DNA of 64,000 nt from Rhizobium freirei PRF 81. Lineage in GTDB: Bacteria > Pseudomonadota > Alphaproteobacteria > Rhizobiales > Rhizobiaceae. Positions within the stretch are counted from its first letter, which is position 1. Each line of letters opens with the position of its first letter. The translations under genes were made by a program, and so were the position numbers. The notes below the pieces were generated by a model. The model did no database searches. It worked only from the letters and a program-made list of their open reading frames with translations, and was not told where the DNA came from. The stretch lies in NCBI RefSeq assembly GCF_000359745.1, contig NZ_AQHN01000013.1, positions 1 to 64,000 of the forward strand, in the 5' to 3' direction. Positions 9,676 to 18,346 of the stretch are shown here, in pieces.

Positions 9676-11328
9676 TTAGAGCGCCATGCCAAAGCGCGAG
9701 GCGAAAAGCGATTTCAGCCGCGTGACATCCTGCGGCGCAATCGAGGCGTCGGTCAGGGATATCCAGCTATCGATATAGTGCTGCGGCGCGTATATGTGCC
9801 CATAGCCGACCGGCGATGTCGTGGCGATCATCATGTCGAAGAGGAGCTGCAACATCGTCACCACGGGTATCCAGGTGAGCTGAGGCGAAACATCCGGCCC
9901 GCGTGGCGCTTTCATCCATTCCGGCTCGCGAAAGGCGGATGCGGCATCGAAGAAGACGACCGGATCGCTCGCATATTGCAGATAGACGACCCGAAGAGGT
10001 CCCCAGAGCGCCGCGTATTGGTCGGGCGCATGCTCCTGGTTCGCAAATCTGATGACGGACCCGTCGCGAAACTTCGGCAGCCATTCAGGGGTGCCTTGAG
10101 CGCGCGTTGCCGTGGCCGCTTTCCATCTGGCGCTCCGGAAGGGAGGCCCACTCCATAGAGCACCGTTCACGGGATCGCCGATGACATTGTAGATATCGAG
10201 GGAGAGCTGCGAATTCAGCGCTCCGAGGCTCAACCCATGCAGATAGAGCTTCGGGCGTTTATCACGCGGGAGCTTGGACCAATAGCCGTAGACGGCATCG
10301 AAGAGGTCGACCGCCGTTTCCTCGCCTTGCTCCGGTTCGAACAGAAGCGACATCCAGCTCGCCAGATAGGAATATTGCACAGCGACACTGGCGACATCCC
10401 CATGCTGGAGATATTCGAGCGTATCCATGGCGGCGGGATCTACCCAGCCCGTCCCGGTCGGGACGACTATCACCAGAAGCGAGCGATCGAAAGCGCCCTG
10501 CCGGATCAGCTCTTTCAAGGCGAGCGCCGCGCGCTCCTTGCTCGTTTCGGCATTGTTCAATCCGACATAGACGCGAAGCGGCTCCTGCGCCTTTCTATTC
10601 CAGAAGCCTGAAATCTCGCTTGCAGCCGGGCCGGATGCAATGAAGTGCCGTCCCTGCCGCCCAAGGCCCTGCCATGTAACGAGCGAGGCGGCGCTCCCGG
10701 TTTTCGCCGCATCCCGCGGGCTCGGCTGGTCATCCCCGATCAATGCATCAGCCTGCCGGAAGGAGGCGTCGGCTGCGTCGAGCGCAAGGCGAAGCAATAT
10801 GCCTTGGCCGATTGACCAGAACAGCGCCACGGCCAGCAAGGCACCCACGACCTTCGAGAGCCGGCTTGGCACGATCCGCGAAAGCCATGTCGAAAACACC
10901 AGGCAGGCCAGCCGAAACAGGCGCCCGACGATAAAGACCGCCAGAAAGGTTCCGGCCGCCACCGCGGCTAGCCAATAGGGCTCTGCGGTAGCAATCGGCG
11001 GCATCTTCCATAAAAGACGGATCGAGTTCTGCCAGAAGGTGGCGTGCCAAAGCGCCGCCAGGCAAAGAAGCAGACAGGCGAGACCGATCGACCATCGCGC
11101 CAGTTTTAACGACTTATCTGGAGCCGGCAGTTGGAGATAGAACCAAAGCCATGTCAGAGCCGTGCCAATCATATAGCCAACGCCCGCGCTGACGCCGGAG
11201 AGCGCGCCCTGGACGAGATAGGAGCGCGGCATGAGGCTGGGTGTCAGCGAAGCCGCGAAGAAGATCAGCCCCATGACCATGCCCAGAAGCGAAAGCGAGT
11301 GGAACATCTCCTTGTCGAGACGACGCAT
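9676..11328 (-). CDS. Membrane-anchored alpha/beta-hydrolase family protein
   Basis: A 550-residue protein. The N-terminal third is hydrophobic, with about four to five predicted membrane helices (SLLGMVMGLIFFAASL; GLACLLLCLAALWHATF; YWLAAVAAGTFLAVFIVG; VVGALLAVALFWSIG). The C-terminal part is a soluble hydrolase-like domain with a nucleophile elbow GLSLG inside LHGLSLGALNS. This layout matches the uncharacterised bacterial Abhydrolase_9 membrane family. Activity and substrate are unknown; an esterase or lipase role on the outer face of the membrane is a guess. The gene is convergent with ndvB. The start ATG gives a short basic N-terminus (MRRLDKEMFHS) before the first helix. Confidence 0.85.
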   Translation of the reverse strand: MRRLDKEMFHSLSLLGMVMGLIFFAASLTPSLMPRSYLVQGALSGVSAGVGYMIGTALTWLWFYLQLPAPDKSLKLARWSIGLACLLLCLAALWHATFWQNSIRLLWKMPPIATAEPYWLAAVAAGTFLAVFIVGRLFRLACLVFSTWLSRIVPSRLSKVVGALLAVALFWSIGQGILLRLALDAADASFRQADALIGDDQPSPRDAAKTGSAASLVTWQGLGRQGRHFIASGPAASEISGFWNRKAQEPLRVYVGLNNAETSKERAALALKELIRQGAFDRSLLVIVVPTGTGWVDPAAMDTLEYLQHGDVASVAVQYSYLASWMSLLFEPEQGEETAVDLFDAVYGYWSKLPRDKRPKLYLHGLSLGALNSQLSLDIYNVIGDPVNGALWSGPPFRSARWKAATATRAQGTPEWLPKFRDGSVIRFANQEHAPDQYAALWGPLRVVYLQYASDPVVFFDAASAFREPEWMKAPRGPDVSPQLTWIPVVTMLQLLFDMMIATTSPVGYGHIYAPQHYIDSWISLTDASIAPQDVTRLKSLFASRFGMAL

Positions 11329-11460
11329 GGCGAACCTTTTGCACGGCGTTAGAAATGCAGGCAGACAGGCCCGCGGGATGATTGCAATTTCAGGCGGATG
11401 CTACGCAATCGTGCCGGGAATGCCAAGAAATGTCCGTAACGGCGTCCCGGCTGCTGGCCG

Positions 11461-11919
11461 CTACATCCGCTCGCCGGGCAATTGGCTCGCCTGCCTCACC
11501 CAATCGGCAAGCTGTATCTCGTTGATCGGATCGCCCTCGTGAATGTTGAGATAGCGTGTCTGCCCGCTTTTGGACTCGCCCGGTGGAACAGGTTGAAGCG
11601 ACACGCCGCGGAAGAAGGCGACCTTCACATATTTCGCGAAGCAATGAATCCCGAGAAACCAACCGTCGCCCCCGATGCCATAGAGCGGCGAATTCCATTT
11701 GACCGCCTTGCGTACATCCGGAACGGTTTCGACGATGAGTGCGTCGATGCGGCGGCCGACCTCGCTTTTCCAGCCGGGCATGGCAGCGATGTAAGCCTGC
11801 ACCGGTTCGTCGCCGTAGCCTTTGGCGATCTGCGGATTGCCGCCTGAAAGCAGTTTCGGTTCCGATGCGGCCCGTTGGGGCTCGGTCTCCATCACTGACT
11901 TGGATGTTTTCTTCGCCAT
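11461..11919 (-). CDS. DUF1801 (YdhG-like) domain protein
   Basis: A 152-residue soluble protein. The core has the pattern of DUF1801/YdhG-type domains: AYIAAMPGWKSEVGRRIDALI, then AVKWNSPLYGI, GWFLGIHCFAKYVKVAFFRG and a C-terminal IHEGDPINEIQLADWVRQA. The preceding 30 residues, rich in Lys, Ser and Glu, look disordered. Proteins of this fold are small, of unknown biochemical role, and often conserved in rhizobia. No operon partner is visible; the next gene rightwards is divergent, starting about 150 bp away. Confidence 0.85.
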   Translation of the reverse strand: MAKKTSKSVMETEPQRAASEPKLLSGGNPQIAKGYGDEPVQAYIAAMPGWKSEVGRRIDALIVETVPDVRKAVKWNSPLYGIGGDGWFLGIHCFAKYVKVAFFRGVSLQPVPPGESKSGQTRYLNIHEGDPINEIQLADWVRQASQLPGERM

Positions 11920-12070
11920 AGCTTTTCTCCGCAGCTGCCGTCGGGTCTGTGGTATAGCAGTGATTTGGTATTCGATCCTCGTTGTTCCAGAGAGGCCATG
12001 CGCCTCGCTTGCTTATGAGGCACATATCCATCCGCGATCAAAGCGTAGCGCGTCCAAATGGAGTTTGAAA

Positions 12071-12553
12071 TTGAGCACAGCCTTCATGAAGGAAGAAAGC
12101 GCCGAAACGGCTGCGGAAACCCTGCTGCCGGACCGGGCTATCTCACCGCATCCGAACCTTGTGACCGAGGCTGGATTGAAGGCGCTGGAGCGGCAGCTCC
12201 TGCAGGCGCGCGAGGCCTATGAGGCGACGAGCGGCATCGACGATGTCAATGAGCGCCGGCGACAGGCTGCCATTCCCTTGCGCGATGTCCGCTACCTCGT
12301 CGAAAGGGTCCGAACTGCCGAAGTCATGCCGGCCCCGGCTTCAACGGATATTGTCGCCTTCGGTAGCACGGTGACCTATAGTCGCGAAGACGGACGCGTT
12401 CAAAAATATCGTATCGTGGGCGAGGACGAGGCCGACCCCAAGGCCGGGTCGATTTCCTACGTCTCTCCCGTGGCAAGGCTCTTGATGGGCAAGGCGGCGG
12501 GCGATCTCGTCACCCTGGGCAATGAAGAGCTGGAGATCACCGCGATCGAATAG
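12071..12553 (+). CDS. GreA/GreB-family transcription elongation factor-like protein
   Basis: A 160-residue protein resembling GreA/GreB/Rnk-type factors that insert a coiled coil into the RNA polymerase secondary channel and promote transcript cleavage. The N-terminal half (LVTEAGLKALERQLLQAREAY ... VRYLVERVRTAEVM) predicts the two-helix coiled coil. The C-terminal half (VAFGSTVTYSREDGRVQKYRIVGEDEADPKAGSISYVSPVARLLMGKAAGDLV) is a typical GreA FKBP-like domain with the family ending SPVARALMGK-type motif. I prefer TTG 12071 because a GGAG sits at 12060-12063, 7 bases upstream; ATG 12086 in the same frame has no clear ribosome site. Rhizobia often carry several such paralogues besides true GreA. 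Confidence 0.8.
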   Translation: MSTAFMKEESAETAAETLLPDRAISPHPNLVTEAGLKALERQLLQAREAYEATSGIDDVNERRRQAAIPLRDVRYLVERVRTAEVMPAPASTDIVAFGSTVTYSREDGRVQKYRIVGEDEADPKAGSISYVSPVARLLMGKAAGDLVTLGNEELEITAIE

Positions 12554-12671
12554 GGCCTTCGTCGCGGAATATTGCGGCCACTGGACCCGCGACTTGGTCG
12601 TCAACGGGCAACCGAAGACTTTGCTGCCGATGGAGATTTGCGCTGTTTCAGCAACACAACATGTGTACGCG

Positions 12672-12691
12672 CCGTCACATTCCGTCACATT
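12672..12691 (+). promoter_or_regulatory. Tandem 10-bp direct repeat upstream of the porin gene
   Basis: Two back-to-back copies of CCGTCACATT, 147-166 bp upstream of the porin ATG. One repeat per helical turn is the usual geometry of OmpR/PhoB-class response-regulator sites. Which regulator binds is not shown by the sequence. Confidence 0.4.
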
Positions 12692-12837
12692 TCATTAGCT
12701 GCTTGTAAAAGGCCTGTCCCGAAAGCATCGTGCCGTTGGGAGGCGGAGCGTCATGCTTCGAGATTGGCACCGAACTTGATGTCGAGCGGCCCCCAGGTTT
12801 GTTCATCGCGCAAGTTCACTTGACGAATGGAGTTACC

Positions 12838-13938
12838 ATGGACATCAAAAGCTTGCTTATAGGCTCCGCTGCTGCGTTCAGCGTCGTATCCGGCGCCCAC
12901 GCAGCCGACGCTATCGTGGCCGCCGAGCCGGAACCGTTGGAATATGTCCGCATTTGCGATGCTTTCGGCGCCGGCTACTTCTTCATTCCCGGCACAGAGA
13001 CCTGCCTCAGAGTGGGCGGCAAGGTGCGCACTGAAGGGCAGTGGAAGGACCCTTATAATCGAAGCAGCAGCTTTGGCACAAAGTGGCATACCCGCGCCGA
13101 GCTGAACCTCAACACCGCGACCGATACCGAATACGGTCCGCTGAAGACCGAGACCATCGTTCGCTGGGATTGGAACGACGGCAACGCCACCGGCACCAAC
13201 CTCCTGTGGGCCTACATCACTCTTGGCGGCTTCACCGTAGGTAAGACGGACTCGCAGTACAACCAGTTCATCGGCTATGCCGGCGATGTGATCCAGGACG
13301 ACGTCATTTATGACGGTCCGTACGAACTCAATCAGTTGACGTATAACTACGACAGCGGCACCGGCTTTACCGGCGTCATTTCGCTCGAAGACAGCAATTC
13401 AGGAACCACAACCAGCGCTTATGGCGGCAGCTGGCAATTGTCGGAGTCGAACCATTATGCTCCGAACGTCGTCGCCGGTCTGGGCTACAAGGCTGGCGCT
13501 TGGCAGTTCCGCGTCGTTGGCGGCTATGACTCCATCGTCGAGGAGGGCGCCGTCAAGGCTCGTATCGACGCCGATTTCGGCGTGTTTTCCGCCTTCCTGA
13601 TGGGGGGCTGGAACACGAATGGCGACAAGCTCAACCAGTATGCCGGATCGAACCAGAACGTCTCGGCCTGCACGACCTCTTCCGGTGTCGTTCATGGCGC
13701 AGATTGCGGCTGGGGTGATTGGGCCGTATGGGGCGGCGTCGGCGTGCCGATCAATGACAAGCTGAAGTGGAACGTCCAGCTCGCCTATACCGACTCCAAG
13801 ATCTTCGAGGCGACGACGAACGTAAAGTTCAATCCGGTCAAGAACCTGCTGATCGAGCCGGAAGTGACCTACGTTCACTACGATCTTCCGGGTGACGATT
13901 CCTTCTCAGGCATCCTGCGTTTCGAACGGACTTTCTGA
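12838..13938 (+). CDS. Outer-membrane porin, alphaproteobacterial Porin_2 family
   Basis: A 366-residue precursor. MDIKSLLIGSAAAFSVVSGAHAADA is a clear Sec signal peptide cut after AHA. The mature part begins with the family signature YVRICDAFGAGYFFIPGTETCLRVGGKVR, whose two cysteines (ICDAF and ETCLRV) are typical of RopA/Omp2b-type trimeric porins. Beta-strand repeats follow, ending in an aromatic C-terminus (GILRFERTF) as needed for outer-membrane insertion. ATG 12838 is preceded by ATGGAG at 12827-12832; an in-frame upstream start would ruin the signal peptide. It is a single-gene unit with its own terminator, likely controlled by an envelope-stress or pH two-component system as is usual for these porins. 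Confidence 0.93.
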   Translation: MDIKSLLIGSAAAFSVVSGAHAADAIVAAEPEPLEYVRICDAFGAGYFFIPGTETCLRVGGKVRTEGQWKDPYNRSSSFGTKWHTRAELNLNTATDTEYGPLKTETIVRWDWNDGNATGTNLLWAYITLGGFTVGKTDSQYNQFIGYAGDVIQDDVIYDGPYELNQLTYNYDSGTGFTGVISLEDSNSGTTTSAYGGSWQLSESNHYAPNVVAGLGYKAGAWQFRVVGGYDSIVEEGAVKARIDADFGVFSAFLMGGWNTNGDKLNQYAGSNQNVSACTTSSGVVHGADCGWGDWAVWGGVGVPINDKLKWNVQLAYTDSKIFEATTNVKFNPVKNLLIEPEVTYVHYDLPGDDSFSGILRFERTF

Positions 13939-13975
13939 TCCCATTCGATTTGGCTCAACCTTCACGTCGAGACTA

Positions 13976-14001
13976 GGCCCGGTATGTGCGCCGGGCCTTT
14001 T
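13976..14001 (+). terminator. Intrinsic terminator after the porin gene
   Basis: Seven-bp GC stem GGCCCGG / CCGGGCC with an 8-nt loop, followed by TTTT, 38 bp after the porin stop codon. Confidence 0.88.
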
Positions 14002-14235
14002 CTATTCCATCGGAAGCAATTGAAAATCCGGCTCGGCCCGCGCCCTGCAACGGATGGTGCGTGGCCCGAGGCAGTCTTCCGCTTGACCGCGTCGGGTGAT
14101 GTATTCGTCAGCAATCGGCCACGGCTGCGCTTGCGGTCCAGCGAAAAGGAAGCCGGCTCACAGTCATAAATGTGATGCCAATGAAGGGATATGTCATCTT
14201 CCAGCGCCGTTCAGTGCCGAGGAAAGGAAGCCCTC

Positions 14236-14547
14236 ATGAAGATGATCATCATACTTGCGGCAATCGGAATGATTTCCACAAATGCCACGGCCATGTCGGC
14301 CCATGATTCCAAGTCGATGACTTGCTCTGCCGTCCACGAAAAGATGTCACAGGAAGACTCGATAGTCCTGAGATACCCGTCGCATCATCCGGGCCTGATG
14401 ATGTACTACCGAACCGTCTCGAATTCGATGTCGTGCCTCGGCCAGGGTGTTATGGCGAGCGCTAGCGTCCCGACGAGTGACGAGCCGAGCTGCAAGATCA
14501 AGACCTGCAGCTTCACCACCGGCAAGGGTCCCAACAAGAACCATTAA
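14236..14547 (+). CDS. Small secreted protein of unknown function
   Basis: A 103-residue protein with an N-terminal export signal (MKMIIILAAIGMISTNATAMSA). The mature part has four cysteines, in MTCSAVHEK, SMSCLGQGV and a closing CKIKTC motif, a pattern suited to two disulfides in the periplasm. ATG 14236 has a good ribosome site (GGAAAGGAAG at 14221-14230), better than in-frame codons further upstream. I do not recognise the family. It stands alone between the porin and a convergent L,D-transpeptidase gene. Confidence 0.6.
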   Translation: MKMIIILAAIGMISTNATAMSAHDSKSMTCSAVHEKMSQEDSIVLRYPSHHPGLMMYYRTVSNSMSCLGQGVMASASVPTSDEPSCKIKTCSFTTGKGPNKNH

Positions 14548-14673
14548 GTGGGCGAAGGAACACCTTTGCCGCTAGGCGTAAGGCTCTCCAAAGAGAATCC
14601 GCCGTTGCGACAACATGCGGGCAAGACAGGCGGCGGGTCGGCGATCGCCGGCTGTCCGATGGTTGGTAGATTC

Positions 14674-15465
14674 TCAGGCCGTAGTTCCGGGCAGGGGCGT
14701 CTGATAGACGACGATCCGGGCATGGTATGGAACCCGTTCGTAAAGGTCGATCGCATCCTGGTTGATCAGCCTGACGCAGCCGGAAGACGTTGCCTTGCCG
14801 ATTGATTTCCAATCCGGCGTGCCGTGCAGGCGGTAGAGCGTGTCCTTGCCGTTTTGGAAAATGTAAAGCGCGCGGGCTCCGAGCGGATTTTTCAATCCCG
14901 GCGCCATGCCGCCATTGGCGACGGAGAATTTGGCAAGGCCCGGCTGGCGGGCAATCATATCAGACGGCGGCTTCCAGCGAGGCCAATGCTGACGCCAGTG
15001 GATGGTGCCTTCGCCCTTCCAGGCGAAGCCTTCGCGACCGATCCCCACACCGTAGCGTATCGCCTTGCCGCCTGGCTGTACCAGGTAGAGGAAGCGCGAA
15101 GCCGTGTCGACGACGACGGTGCCCGCAGGCTCGCCGGTGGGGTCCGTGACTTGCTGGCGATAATATTTCGGATCGATCTTCTGGTAGGGAATTGCAGGAA
15201 TCGTGAAATCGCCATCCTGGAGCTGCGCATAACGGGCCGCGATTTCAGGGGAGGCTGCGGGAGCGGAGGCGACCCCGGGAGTGATTTCCGGCTCGACGGC
15301 GGGCTTGGGCGATGGAGTGGCCGGCAGCGGGGTCGGCGACTGCGCTTGCTCGTCGGGCGCTCCTTGCGTACCGGACACTGTGGAACAGCCGGCCAGCGTA
15401 GCCGAAGCGGCCAGCGAACCAAAAATGAAAGTTCGGCGCGATAAGGAAGATGGAATGCGGCTCAT
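14674..15465 (-). CDS. L,D-transpeptidase (YkuD family) lipoprotein
   Basis: A 263-residue exported protein. The N-terminus combines a twin arginine (LSRRTFIFGSLAASATLAGC) with a lipobox LAGC, so it is probably a Tat- or Sec-exported lipoprotein. A Pro/Ala-rich linker (about 30-75) leads to a YkuD catalytic domain. The domain has the conserved HGTPDW histidine and the SSGCVRL motif with the nucleophilic cysteine. Family members form 3-3 cross-links in peptidoglycan or attach outer-membrane proteins to it; rhizobia carry many paralogues. The C-terminus (VVYQTPLPGTTA) ends soon after the domain. It is divergent from the response-regulator gene, with 314 bp between the start codons. Confidence 0.93.
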   Translation of the reverse strand: MSRIPSSLSRRTFIFGSLAASATLAGCSTVSGTQGAPDEQAQSPTPLPATPSPKPAVEPEITPGVASAPAASPEIAARYAQLQDGDFTIPAIPYQKIDPKYYRQQVTDPTGEPAGTVVVDTASRFLYLVQPGGKAIRYGVGIGREGFAWKGEGTIHWRQHWPRWKPPSDMIARQPGLAKFSVANGGMAPGLKNPLGARALYIFQNGKDTLYRLHGTPDWKSIGKATSSGCVRLINQDAIDLYERVPYHARIVVYQTPLPGTTA

Positions 15466-15779
15466 GAGGATTGCGATGGTGTTGTTAACGAATAAGGCGG
15501 GCGGGTGAATCTGTCGCCCGACCCGTAGATTTGATTTGTGGCTGGATTAGACCAACAAAAGGTGGAAAGGCAAGTCTTTAACAACTTTTAAGCAGTCTGA
15601 CCAAATTGTGAACGTAGACTCGGCGTACCGCTCCTCGGTCTCGCCTCGAATGCCGGATCTTCATCCAAGCAATATCGCTCGAATCCCGCCTTGCGCTCTA
15701 TGCGGGAAGTCCACATGTAATGTTTCGGCAATCTTTGGCATGTCAGTGGGGAAGGGGATGGCAGGGCGCTATCCTCCTT
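15466..15779. other. Divergent intergenic region
   Basis: About 314 bp between the L,D-transpeptidase gene (leftward) and the response regulator (rightward). It must hold both promoters. An AT-rich patch at 15530-15610 is the best candidate, but I see no consensus hexamers, palindrome or reading frame worth naming. Confidence 0.4.
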
Positions 15780-16466
15780 ATGGAGAGGCCATTGCGGATC
15801 TTGCTACTTGAGGACGAACCAGAGATGGCTCAGGCTTTGCTCGAGGCGCTTAGGCGCCGCGATGTGCTTGCAGACCATGTCCGCACGATCGCCGATGCCG
15901 ATGCCATGGCCCGTGTCGGCAGCTACGACGTTCTCGTGCTGGATCGCCGCCTGCCGGATGGCGAGGGTCTTGACCTCGTCGCAGCGCTTCGTCAACGCAA
16001 GCATGCCGTGCCGATTCTCGTCCTGACCGCGCTTGGCAGCGTCGATCATCGCGTCGACGGGCTGGACAGCGGTGCCGACGACTATCTTGCCAAGCCCTTC
16101 GCGATCGAGGAACTGCTTGCCCGGCTGCGGGCGCTCCAGAGGCGAGGTCCCATGCTCTCTGACAAATATCTGGATTTCGGAAATCTGAGCGTCGATCCCC
16201 GGAGCAATGAAATCTCCATTGCGGGATCGGTGATCGATTTTCCGCGCCGCGAGTATCTGGTGTTGGAGGCCCTGATGCGCCGTCCGAACCGTATCGTCAC
16301 GAGGTCGAACCTGATCGAGGCCGTCTATGCCTTGGAGGACGAAATCGGATCGAATGCCCTGGACGCTCACATTTCGCGGATTCGAAAGAAGCTCGTTCTC
16401 GCCGGAGCCGCGGTCGAGATAAGAGCTGTGCGAAACATCGGCTATCTGATCCGGGCAAAGGTATGA
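15780..16466 (+). CDS. OmpR-family response regulator
   Basis: A 228-residue two-domain regulator. The receiver domain has the acidic pair LLLEDE, the phospho-acceptor Asp at residue 55 in VLVLDRRLPDG, the Thr in LVLTALG and the Lys in DDYLAKPF. The C-terminal winged helix (about 130-225) has the OmpR-type ending SNALDAHISRIRKKL ... IRAVRNIGYLI. ATG 15780 starts right at the receiver fold (MERPLRILLLEDEPEM); upstream in-frame codons would add an unlikely tail. It overlaps the histidine-kinase start by 4 bases (ATGA), so the two form a translationally coupled pair. Regulon unknown. Confidence 0.93.
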   Translation: MERPLRILLLEDEPEMAQALLEALRRRDVLADHVRTIADADAMARVGSYDVLVLDRRLPDGEGLDLVAALRQRKHAVPILVLTALGSVDHRVDGLDSGADDYLAKPFAIEELLARLRALQRRGPMLSDKYLDFGNLSVDPRSNEISIAGSVIDFPRREYLVLEALMRRPNRIVTRSNLIEAVYALEDEIGSNALDAHISRIRKKLVLAGAAVEIRAVRNIGYLIRAKV

Positions 16467-17920
16467 AGGCAGAGCGCAGCCGATCGTTGCGATGGGGGCT
16501 GATAAAGCGCCTCATTACATTGCAGGCATTTCTCCTGGTTCTTTTTGTCTTTCTTCTCGTCGCCTGGATCTGGATCATCAATCCCGAGCTGGAGGATGCC
16601 AATGAACAGGCTGTCCGAGTCGTTGCGGAACATGTGGCGAGAGATGCCGAAGGCCGGCTGCAAGTGATCGGGGCACCGGAGGTCACGGAACTGAAGCATC
16701 GCTTTCCGGAGCTATGGTTCATCATCCGCGATGCCGATGGCTCCATCTTCCAATATGGAGAGGCACCGGCAGCTCCTCTCAAGGACGGTTTTCCCCGGAC
16801 GATCGATCGAGCGAGGGTGGAGGTTGGCAACGGAACGCATGCCACCGTCGAAAACCGGGATACGCCGATTGGCAAGCTTCAATTCACGGTGGCGACCGAA
16901 CGAGGGTTTCCCAATGAGGGTTTGAATGTGTGGATCAACATCCATGTCGATGTTGCGAAAGGTCCTGACGGGGAAACCCTCTGGCTCAACGCCCTGCCAG
17001 CCATGGTCTTCGTCATCTTCATTGCCGTCGTCCCGATGCTGGCGCTCACCGGTGTGGCGACCTTGCTTGTGACGCCGCGGGCGGTCGGTCGATCATTGAA
17101 GGGGCTCGTGGAAACGGCGACGAAGGCACAGACGATCGACTTCGAAACCCGTTCGGCCCGCCTCGACCGCTCGAAGGTGCCAAATGAGATCATCCCTCTT
17201 GTGGACGCGTTCAACCATGCTCTTTCCAAGCTGGATGAAGGATATAATCGACACAATCGTTTTCTCGCTGACGCCGCTCATGAGCTGAGGACGCCCATCG
17301 CAATCGCGAGAACTCGCGCCGATCTCCTCCCAGAGGCGGAGGTCAGTCAGCAGCTTCGGGGCGATATCGATCGTCTTTCGCGCGTGGCGCATCAGCTCCT
17401 GGAGATGCAGGCCATAGGCGTAGTCGAATTGCGAGCGGAACGGAGGGACCTGAATGTGCTGGTCGAGAACATCGTCGCCGATCTTGCCCCGATTGCGATG
17501 GATGTCGGCTACGATTTCGACTTCGAACCCAGCGCGGACGAGGCCGCCTTCGTTATCCAGCCGTCGACGATCGAAATGGCGGTGGTGAACCTCATTCGAA
17601 ACGCCATCGATCATGGCGGTGGCAAGGGCGCGATCGTCGTCAAGGTCGGCGCCGCCGGTACGATCGATGTTTGCGACCAAGGTCCGGGCATACCGCCATC
17701 AGAGCGCGATCGCGTTTTCGAACCATTCCGCCGCATCAACACCAGCTCGTCCGGTGCCGGCCTGGGTTTGAACCTGGTCAAACGGGCCGCTGAAATTCAC
17801 GGCGGAAGCGTGTCGTTCTCCGACACCAATCAGGGTTTCTGCGTGCGGCTGGAGATCAGATCGATCGCGCCGTCGGTGGTGGGCGACGCGGATCGGCGAG
17901 GCGGCAAGAGCCTAGGTTGA
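16463..17920 (+). CDS. Sensor histidine kinase, partner of the upstream regulator
   Basis: A 485-residue membrane kinase. TM1 is near residues 17-40 (LITLQAFLLVLFVFLLVAWIWII), a periplasmic sensor loop of about 130 residues follows, and TM2 is near 172-200. Then come a HAMP-like linker, a dimerisation domain with phospho-acceptor His273 in FLADAAHELRTPIA, and an ATPase domain with N box (NLIRNAIDHGGG), G1 (DQGPGIPPSERDRVFEPF) and G2 (SGAGLGLNLVKRAA). This is an orthodox HPK class I kinase. The signal is unknown. It is co-transcribed with the response regulator through the ATGA overlap. Confidence 0.93.
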   Translation: MKAERSRSLRWGLIKRLITLQAFLLVLFVFLLVAWIWIINPELEDANEQAVRVVAEHVARDAEGRLQVIGAPEVTELKHRFPELWFIIRDADGSIFQYGEAPAAPLKDGFPRTIDRARVEVGNGTHATVENRDTPIGKLQFTVATERGFPNEGLNVWINIHVDVAKGPDGETLWLNALPAMVFVIFIAVVPMLALTGVATLLVTPRAVGRSLKGLVETATKAQTIDFETRSARLDRSKVPNEIIPLVDAFNHALSKLDEGYNRHNRFLADAAHELRTPIAIARTRADLLPEAEVSQQLRGDIDRLSRVAHQLLEMQAIGVVELRAERRDLNVLVENIVADLAPIAMDVGYDFDFEPSADEAAFVIQPSTIEMAVVNLIRNAIDHGGGKGAIVVKVGAAGTIDVCDQGPGIPPSERDRVFEPFRRINTSSSGAGLGLNLVKRAAEIHGGSVSFSDTNQGFCVRLEIRSIAPSVVGDADRRGGKSLG

Positions 17921-18346
17921 CCGTCTTTGAACGGCTTCGACAGGCACATGTTTTGCCGAGGGCAGTTTGCTATGCGGGGCTAAAATGGGCCCTAATTTCC
18001 GCCTTCGGCCCCGCAATGGTTCGCTCCTGTCACAACAGGATTGCAATGTCCGAACGCTCATCGCCACGCTTGCCTAGGAGGGATCCAGCGGAGCCTACAA
18101 TCCGGCGAGCTGATAGCGCCGGAAGACGGCAGCCGCCTGCCGGATAGCCGCTGGATCTCGATGCGCCTCAAGAATATCGGCGATCATATCGCCGGTTCGG
18201 GCGAAAACCCGACGCAATACGAACCGCCGGTCGAGGAGCGGCAGGGAATTGTCGTTGCTGCCGTTTTCTTCGGTGGCCAGGATCATATCAGGCCTGTGCT
18301 GGCGCGCATGCTGCACGGGTAGAGGCCGCAAAAGCGGCCTCTCCGC
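17921..18346. other. Gene-poor interval with two weak overlapping small frames
   Basis: About 425 bp between the kinase gene and the BTLCP gene. Two opposite short frames are possible: minus 18095-18286 (63 residues, MILATEENGSND ... FRRYQLAGL, ATG 18286) and plus 18161-18322 (53 residues, MRLKNIGDHIAG ...). Neither has a strong ribosome site or a family I recognise, and they are mirror images, so at most one is real. The right end holds the hairpin 18321-18342. Confidence 0.35.
18321..18342 (-). terminator. Hairpin after the BTLCP protease gene
   Basis: A perfect 9-bp stem AGAGGCCGC / GCGGCCTCT with an AAAA loop, 4 bp beyond the stop codon of the leftward gene. It lacks a long T run on either side, so it may be a weak or factor-assisted terminator. 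Confidence 0.6.

Noticed and set aside
18095..18322. Two small opposite frames (63 and 53 codons) after the histidine-kinase gene
   Set aside because: Weak ribosome sites, no known family, and mutually exclusive. They are mentioned only in the gap description.
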